Source of the DNA: Aradus depressus
Lineage: Eukaryota; Arthropoda; Insecta; Hemiptera; Aradidae
NCBI GenBank assembly: GCA_963662175.1
Contig: OY759215.1
Location: 27,751,534 to 27,815,533, forward strand
Direction: 5' to 3'
DNA length: 64,000 bases
This document shows, one piece after another, positions 59,168 to 64,000 of this stretch; positions within the stretch are counted from its first letter, which is position 1; each line of letters opens with the position of its first letter. The position numbers and the translations under genes are program-made. The notes under the pieces were generated by a model that had not been told where the DNA came from, made no database searches, and saw only the letters and a list, made by a program, of their open reading frames with translations.

Positions 59168-59349
59168 AAAAAGTCGTCGGTGCTTCACTGGCAATGTACA
59201 TCCGCAGCTCTGATAAGTTCCTGCTCTCTCCTCTAAACCAATCGACCGTTCGGTATAAAAATGAATAGTTGACTTACATAGGAGCTTCTAAATCCTCATA
59301 TTATGTTGTGCCCAATGTGTTCATTACATCGGCAATTATTACGGTATTT
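59168..59349 (-). mobile_element. Family P 3' part
   Basis: AAAAGTCGTCGGTGCTTCAC, CCAATCGACCGTTCGGT, GTTGACTTACATAGGAGCTT, CATTACATCGGCAATTATTA. The ACTTCCCC box has decayed to ACATCCGC. Cut where a SINE-A begins. Confidence 0.85.
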
Positions 59350-59605
59350 GAGTTGAGTAGCTCAGCGGTAGGGTGCTTGCTATGTAAGCTCAAGATCGTG
59401 GGTTCGAAACCCGGCCGAGACCTCAAAAAACCTTGAGCACTATTTCCTTCGGATGGAACGGCTACTCTAGGTGAATAAACCTGGGTAGGCAACATTTAGG
59501 ACTCTTACAGTAGAATCAGGCTCATGTCCACCAGAGCCCTCTGGTAGTAGGCTATCCGACCTCATAGTTAAAGTCCGGGCTTGAGTCACAATAACTAACT
59601 ATTCT
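59350..59605 (+). mobile_element. SINE-A copy
   Basis: GAGTAGCTCAGCGGTAGGGT, a good B box GGGTTCGAAACCCGG, GTGAATAAACCTGGGTAGGC, and tail GAGTCACAATAACTAACTA. The internal middle is shortened. Confidence 0.92.
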
Positions 59606-59730
59606 GCATCATCTGGTTGAGAAAAATAAGGGAGATAAGGGGTGAGTGCGGTGGTGTATATTCAAACCAATTTCCGAAAGACACTCACCCCCTCCCCCTC
59701 CTTATTTTTCATCAACCTGATGATGCAGAA
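59602..59730. repeat. Inverted repeat next to a hammerhead-like core
   Basis: The arm 59602-59648 (TTCTGCATCATCTGGTTGAG, AAATAAGGG...GGGTGAGTG) and arm 59682-59730 (CACTCACCCC, CCTTATTTTTCATCAACCTG, ATGATGCAGAA) are inverses. Confidence 0.85.
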
Positions 59731-59739
59731 TATGCGAAA
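59717..59739 (+). ncRNA. Hammerhead-like core motif (candidate)
   Basis: CTGATGA, one T, a GCA/TGC stem with loop GAATA, then GAAA and CCGG, the same continuation as at 51971. A partial inverse lies in the left arm of the inverted repeat at 59602. Confidence 0.4.
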
Positions 59740-60339
59740 CCGGAATTTATTGAATTTTAAATATTTTATCCATTGTTTTCCATTAATGGGGATGGATATT
59801 AAAGAAGTTGATTCCTTGAGTTATACTTTTTTCAAATTCAGAGAAACAGTGTTTAGTTATTCGATATCGGTCTTTCTTCCTGATATCATAATTGAAACTA
59901 TGTAGTATTGTTTAGAGAGAAAATATTTATATATATTTTTTTATAAACTTTGTTTTTTTTGAGGTCCATATGTGGTGGAGGTTGCAGTTTGAGAACTAGT
60001 GTTTTTGACTGCATTGTCTGAATTCTGTTAAATTATTACTTTTTTTTCAGTATCGTTTCAATATTCCAATCTATTTTCAATATTTTATTCATTTTGATAT
60101 TTGTGTTTTATTTCTGACAGGGGCTGTTTCCTATTTAATTGATCCGTATATTCAACTTTTAAGGGTATAGGTACTCCACTTTGGTGGGATACAAATTTAA
60201 TAACTTTTGCCTTTTATACTTAAATTTGTGTCTAGCTTATTAATATACTTTATTTGTTTGCTGCAATATTTTTTAGTTATTAATTTCATTATTAATATGT
60301 AGAAGAATTGACGAACCATGTAATTGGAAGGGAGAGATC
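59740..60339. other. Unassigned, partly V-related
   Basis: 59775-59870 (GATTCCTTGAGTTATACTTT, ACAGTGTTTAGTTATTCG) resembles 61350-61420 next to a V copy. The rest is AT-rich and unassigned. Confidence 0.4.
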
Positions 60340-60445
60340 AGGCATCTGGTGATTGGTTTTGGAGGGGGATGCAAATTTAATTGATTAACTCATTCTGGGG
60401 AAGTACTGTATTGTTCGTGATTCACCGAGAATTTTTTTTCTTGCC
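60340..60445 (+). mobile_element. Family P 3' end
   Basis: TGATTGGTTTTGGAGGGGGA, TTAATTGATTAACTCATTCT, GGGGAAGTACTGTATTG, TTCGTGATTCACCGAGAA. Confidence 0.85.
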
Positions 60446-60545
60446 ATGTATACAGTTTTCCATTCTCCGTACAATGCCCTGATGCACAATTTCTTTAAGA
60501 AATTAAGTCGGATTTCCATTTAGTAAATTGCGGAATCTTTCGCTT

Positions 60546-61335
60546 TATTGATAATAATAATACATTTATTTCAGTTAAACCAATTCATGGTAATAGGATA
60601 GGTCAAAAGAATTTAGACATTAAGATAGCTTATAAATAGATTTATAACTACTTGAGTCTAACACACGTATGATTAGTAGTAATAAAACTATTAAAAAAAG
60701 TTAAATGAAATGAATAAAAACTGACGTTCTTACGTCCCATCATCAGGTCCCAATGTGCGAGATATAGAAAAAAACAAAACAATGTAACTATAACAATATA
60801 TAAAAAATTAAAATAAATATATATATTAATCAAATAATTTATGGTTTCCAGATTTACTTTGTGAATCTCCATTCTAGGAATAGATAATTAAAATACACAA
60901 TTTGTTCGTCAAACTTCACTATAATCTTAAATACTCGACTAGTTTCGCCGTGTCAAGGCATTACCATATGTCACTTACTTATACCTTAACACGGCGAAAT
61001 TAATCGAGTATTTAAGAATATAGTAAAGTTTGATGAACAAATTGTGTATTTTAATTATCTATTCATATATTAATCAATTATAAATGAATAAATAAAAAAG
61101 TCTAAATAAATGAATAAATAAAACAATAAGGTACATTGGACTGACCTTTAAGGTGTGGAGGAACTCTGGCCAAAAAATAAAAATGAAAGCTTTATATCAA
61201 ATAATGTTTTTGGATATGAAACATGTTTTATTCTTTTTGAACAGTGAGAATAAAATTCCGTTTCCATGTAAAGGGTTTCCTCTAACATAAACATTTTTAG
61301 TTGAAGTTTATATTTTTTTATTGTATCTATTGACT
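60546..61335 (-). mobile_element. Family V copy with nested foldback
   Basis: Collinear with 21348-22074: TTTATTTCAGTTAAACCAAT, CTACTTGAGTCTAACACACG, TTACGTCCCATCATCAGGTC, GTGGAGGAACTCTGGCC, TTATTGTATCTATTGAC. Relative to that copy, about 150 bp are deleted at ACTG/ACGTTCTTAC, removing the GAAA half of the hammerhead-like core. A foldback is inserted at 60834-61064. Confidence 0.85.
60834..61064. mobile_element. Foldback element inside V
   Basis: Direct repeats ATATATTAATCAA (60821-60833, 61065-61077) flank it. The arms GGAATAGATAATTAAAATAC ... CGACTAGTTTCGCCGTG (from 60877) and CACGGCGAAATTAATCGAG ... GTATTTTAATTATCTATTC (to 61064) are inverted, about 85 bp each. The first 43 bp (60834-60876) lie outside the arms. 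Confidence 0.8.
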
Positions 61336-61758
61336 TCAAGAAGTGGGGAAGGGCATTGAAAATATTAATTCCTTTATGAGTTATACTTTTTTTAAAAAGA
61401 GAAGAGCAATGTTTAGTTATTGGCGATTTGCCTTATTACAGTACTGACATGTTATCTGTTTGAGTGCGTTATCTAAAATGTGTTATGATTTGAGGAGAAG
61501 TGTTCCATGTAATGAATTCAAAAATAAAGTTCTAAGTATAACAAATGTATTAGGTTGCAAAGCGTGTTGTGCTCCATATATCTTTAGTATAACCTTCTGG
61601 ATGTGCCGCCATTATTTTGAATAACCTCCGTAATCTTTTATGGAATTGTAAATATACACATCACTTGTTTTAATATTTTATCTGAGTTAATTCAAGTCAC
61701 GTAAAGCCCTTCTTTGCTACTCAGCCTGCAACCACTTATTTAGTTTAGTTTTTCCTTA
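61336..61758. other. Unassigned, V-adjacent
   Basis: TATGAGTTATACTTTTTTTA and CAATGTTTAGTTATTGGCG recur at 59790, so this may be an extension of V. No ORF. Confidence 0.4.
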
Positions 61759-61759
61759 T

Positions 61760-62212
61760 TTTCCTTTCCCAACTGTATAAGAGAAGTTATGTAATCGGTT
61801 AGAAATTCGATGTTGAATTTTCACAGGAATTTAATCCAAAAATGAAAGAAAAAAAATCTTTGTCTGCCTATGAACAGGATATCTTCATATAGAATGAATG
61901 TATCGACACGAAATTGTATAATATTATCGATTGTAATTACTTAAAAAAAAATATATAATATAATAAAATAAAATAAAATAACTGCCGTTGTAATGAATGT
62001 TCAGCGGAATCGGCTCAATTCAAAAATCCTAATAACTGCCGATGTAATGAATGTATCGATACAAAATTTAGTATGAGGATTTCTATGCCAGTATGTAAGT
62101 CTAATACTTAGTTTTAGCTAAATCGGATCGATTGGGTTTGGAGGGAGAGAGAAAAGTAATTTGATTATTTCGTGCCACGGAAGTAGCCGGTTGATTCACC
62201 AACATTCTTTTG
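61760..62212 (+). mobile_element. Family P, nearly full-length copy
   Basis: Tip CTTTCCCAACTGTATAAGAG, AAGTTATGTAATCGGTTAG, then modules at 61980 and 62032 (AATAACTGCCGATGTAATG), TTAGTATGAGGATTTC, TTGGGTTTGGAGGGAGAGAG, GGAAGTAGCCGGTTGATTCA. A TAAAA microsatellite interrupts the first module. Confidence 0.88.
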
Positions 62213-62397
62213 CAATTGATTTTCAACCACAGTGGCCAAAGGGAAGGAACTTAAACACTCAAATATCTGCTATAGAAATGAATATATCTGCACGAAATTT
62301 TAATATTCCAAACCCTATAAGAATGACGCCTTGGAGTTTTCAGTGAAATCGCCTGAATGGAAGGGGCTGAACTCAGAAGTTCCAATAACTGCCATGT
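62213..62397 (+). mobile_element. Family P internal modules, no ends
   Basis: TTTTCAACCACAGTGGCCAA, ACGAAATTTTAATATTCC, TTTTCAGTGAAATCGCCTGA, CAATAACTGCC. Directly follows the preceding copy, as if an extra block of modules had been added. Confidence 0.75.
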
Positions 62398-62399
62398 TA

Positions 62400-62715
62400 A
62401 GTTAGTTATTATGATTCATGCCCGGGCTTTAACTACGAGGTCATATCGCCTATTACTAGAGCGCTTTCGTCACTTTGGTGGACATGAGCCCGGCTCTACT
62501 TTGGGAGTCCTAAATTGTGTCTACCCTAAATTCTTATTCACCTAGAGCGGGGTCTTTAACGAGTACCTGACGTACAGGCTCGAGACCATCGTTTAACGTC
62601 CCATCCGAGAAGCACGGAGTTCTTTTCTCTTAAGTTATTTTTTTATCTCTCAGATAAAATAAACTAAGGGCTTCGGCCGGGTTTTGAACCTGCGATTTCG
62701 AGCTCAGTATTGAAA
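62400..62715 (-). mobile_element. SINE-A copy
   Basis: GTTATTATGATTCATGCCCG to GATTTCGAGCTCAGTATTG, including the B-box inverse GGGTTTTGAACC. The 5' tip is missing. 62716-63237 is unassigned. Confidence 0.9.
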
Positions 62716-63237
62716 GTAACATGTGGGACATGTTTCTCATAGAAATAAAAGACGTTGTCTTCCCACTATTTGTTTTATTTCCGTTGTCATCCCACTGTTT
62801 TATTTCCAATTTTTTTTTTTTATAAGAGCAGAAAACGTAATTGCCTTTTTTTGTTGAGGATGCTAACTCGTTTATCCGGTAACTTCCGGTAAGCCGACGT
62901 TTTCGATGAAACTTTTCAATGTTCTTTTTGATCATTATTTTCCCCTTGTCCTATGTTTTCTGCACACCTGAGTTATCACTTAGTTAGTTTATTTTCTCTT
63001 TGTGATGGCCGAATTATAAAGGAGACTAGAGGTAAGCTGAAATCCTTCTTTGTCTGTTCGTCTGAGTGCCAACTAAATCTCCTAAATGGCTTTGACGATT
63101 GAATGGAGCCTCAACTGATCAATAGCTTACAAAGAGAAGATTATTTCTGTGAGGCTATGGCACTAAAATATTGCATTGCAAAGCTAATGCGCAATATGGA
63201 AAATCATTTGTATATTCAATAAATAAAACAAACTTCG

Positions 63238-63478
63238 TTTTACTTCCTCAGCTTCACGAAGTATAGGGGAAGTTAAGTAATCGGTCAAAAATTTGATGCG
63301 GAGTTTTCAACAGAATTTCATGTTTTTCGACCTCTACATTCCAAATAATAAAAAAATAAATCTGTGTGTCTGTAAAAGATAACTCATGTGACAACCGATT
63401 GAATGAATGTTTGGACATGTTATTTTATATATGAATAGGGTTAGGGGGACGCTTAACATAAAAACTCGAATAACTGTA
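63238..63478 (+). mobile_element. Family P 5' part
   Basis: Tip ACTTCCTCAGCTTCACGAAG, GTATAGGGGAAGTTAAG, TTTTCAACAGAATTTCATG, one decayed module (ACTCGAATAACTG). Confidence 0.85.
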
Positions 63479-63479
63479 T

Positions 63480-63735
63480 GACCTAATCAAAAATTTTTTT
63501 GGACACCTTTTATTGATGCCCGTTTGCGAGATACATGCCGAAACCCGTCTTGAAATGTAGATTTGAAACACATATTTTTAGATGTTTCTTTGATTTACCC
63601 CAAAACGGTTAGTCTTGTCGAAAAATTGGTTCTCACCAAAAATGTTCCTTATTAAATTTCCAATCGCTTATTAGTTCTCAGATTTGAGGTAGGATCAATA
63701 CGACAAAAGTTATAGGGTCTCAAACAATGAAAATT
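63480..63735 (+). mobile_element. Family Q 3' part
   Basis: CCTAATCAAAAATTTTTTTG, GATACATGCCGAAACCCGTC, TTGATTTACCCCAAAACGG, TCTCACCAAAAATGTTCC, GAGGTAGGATCAATACGAC. It directly continues a P copy and leads into MITE-M. Confidence 0.85.
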
Positions 63736-63769
63736 AAATTTCTATAGGAAAAATTTCTAAATAATGTTG

Positions 63770-63867
63770 TATTTTATGAAAAAAGAGTGATGCCAGAATG
63801 AAATTATTTTGATAAGGGGAAGGGATAGAGAAAGTGATCTGTAAACGTGGTTAGTATAAGAAAGTCC
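63770..63867. mobile_element. MITE-M right half after family Q
   Basis: GTGATGCCAGAATGAAATTA, GGGAAGGGATAGAGAAAGTG, ACGTGGTTAGTATAAGAAAG. Same Q-to-M order as at 34697-35193. Confidence 0.8.
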
Positions 63868-64000
63868 TATAGTCAAACATCCAAACTCCGGTATAAATCA
63901 AAAATCCCAATCAATGCTTAGGTAATTATAACCTAATTTATTCATGTAAATTAATTTAATTATAAAAACATTTTTTTCACCTTTCCCGATGTCCATTTGT

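Overview
The window looks like AT-rich, repeat-dense intergenic (or intronic) DNA from an animal nuclear genome, most likely an insect. The evidence is RNase H-type and Jockey-like non-LTR retrotransposon debris, hAT and pogo/Tigger DNA transposons, tRNA-derived SINEs whose young copies end in CCTAA repeats (the insect telomere motif), and abundant foldback MITEs. A hemipteran such as a planthopper or leafhopper is a reasonable guess but cannot be proved here. I recognise no host protein-coding gene, rRNA or functional tRNA. The longest open frames are by-products of tandem repeats or of decayed transposons. Family names below (P, Q, V, N, MITE-M, SINE-A, SINE-B) are mine.

Most of the window is built from a few interspersed families. 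SINE-A (about 340 bp, tRNA-like head, over 20 copies or fragments) and SINE-B (about 190 bp, tRNA-like head, poly-A tail) are clear retroposons with target-site duplications. Family P (about 30 copies or fragments) starts with an ACTTCCCC...GGGGAAGT hairpin, carries one to four copies of a module of roughly 130 bp, and ends with a CTGGGGAAGT box followed by a GGTGATTCACC hairpin. Family Q (about 12 copies) has a 5' end related to that of P, but its 3' end runs into the palindromic MITE-M, whose ends read CTTATACC/GGTATAAG. Family V (21348-22074, 42985-43530, 60546-61335) carries a hammerhead-ribozyme-like core in one copy.

Region by region: 1-6 kb holds two reverse-transcriptase remnants (835-1375, 5358-5960) and a 1983-bp hAT-like element (1607-3589) that carries 24 tandem 51-bp repeats and sits inside a P copy. 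6-21 kb is P, Q, SINE and MITE copies with nested LINE insertions at 11495, 14132 and 18505. 21-36 kb has a SINE-A split by V, a full-length P, foldback elements (23770, 28131, 31742), and a 206-bp LINE fragment inside MITE-M (29243-29448). 36-49 kb has a Tigger derivative (38889-39611), a long run of a TTCGAGTTATAGAGG motif (39630-40262), a LINE nested in P (40742-41384), and an 822-bp hAT deletion derivative (41777-42598) with an intact 143-codon frame fusing a BED finger to a hAT dimerisation domain. A second hAT remnant lies at 48269-49260. 50-64 kb has a 100-bp tandem repeat (50965), several inverted-repeat elements, an inverted SINE-A pair (56491 and 57069), and more P, Q and V copies.

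The most notable signals are the modular P/Q superfamily with a covarying terminal hairpin, the scattered hammerhead-like cores, the hAT element that carries a homogenised minisatellite, and the BED-hATC fusion frame. Many nesting events are dated relative to each other by clean target-site duplications. Boundaries of decayed copies are approximate, because they were set by eye.
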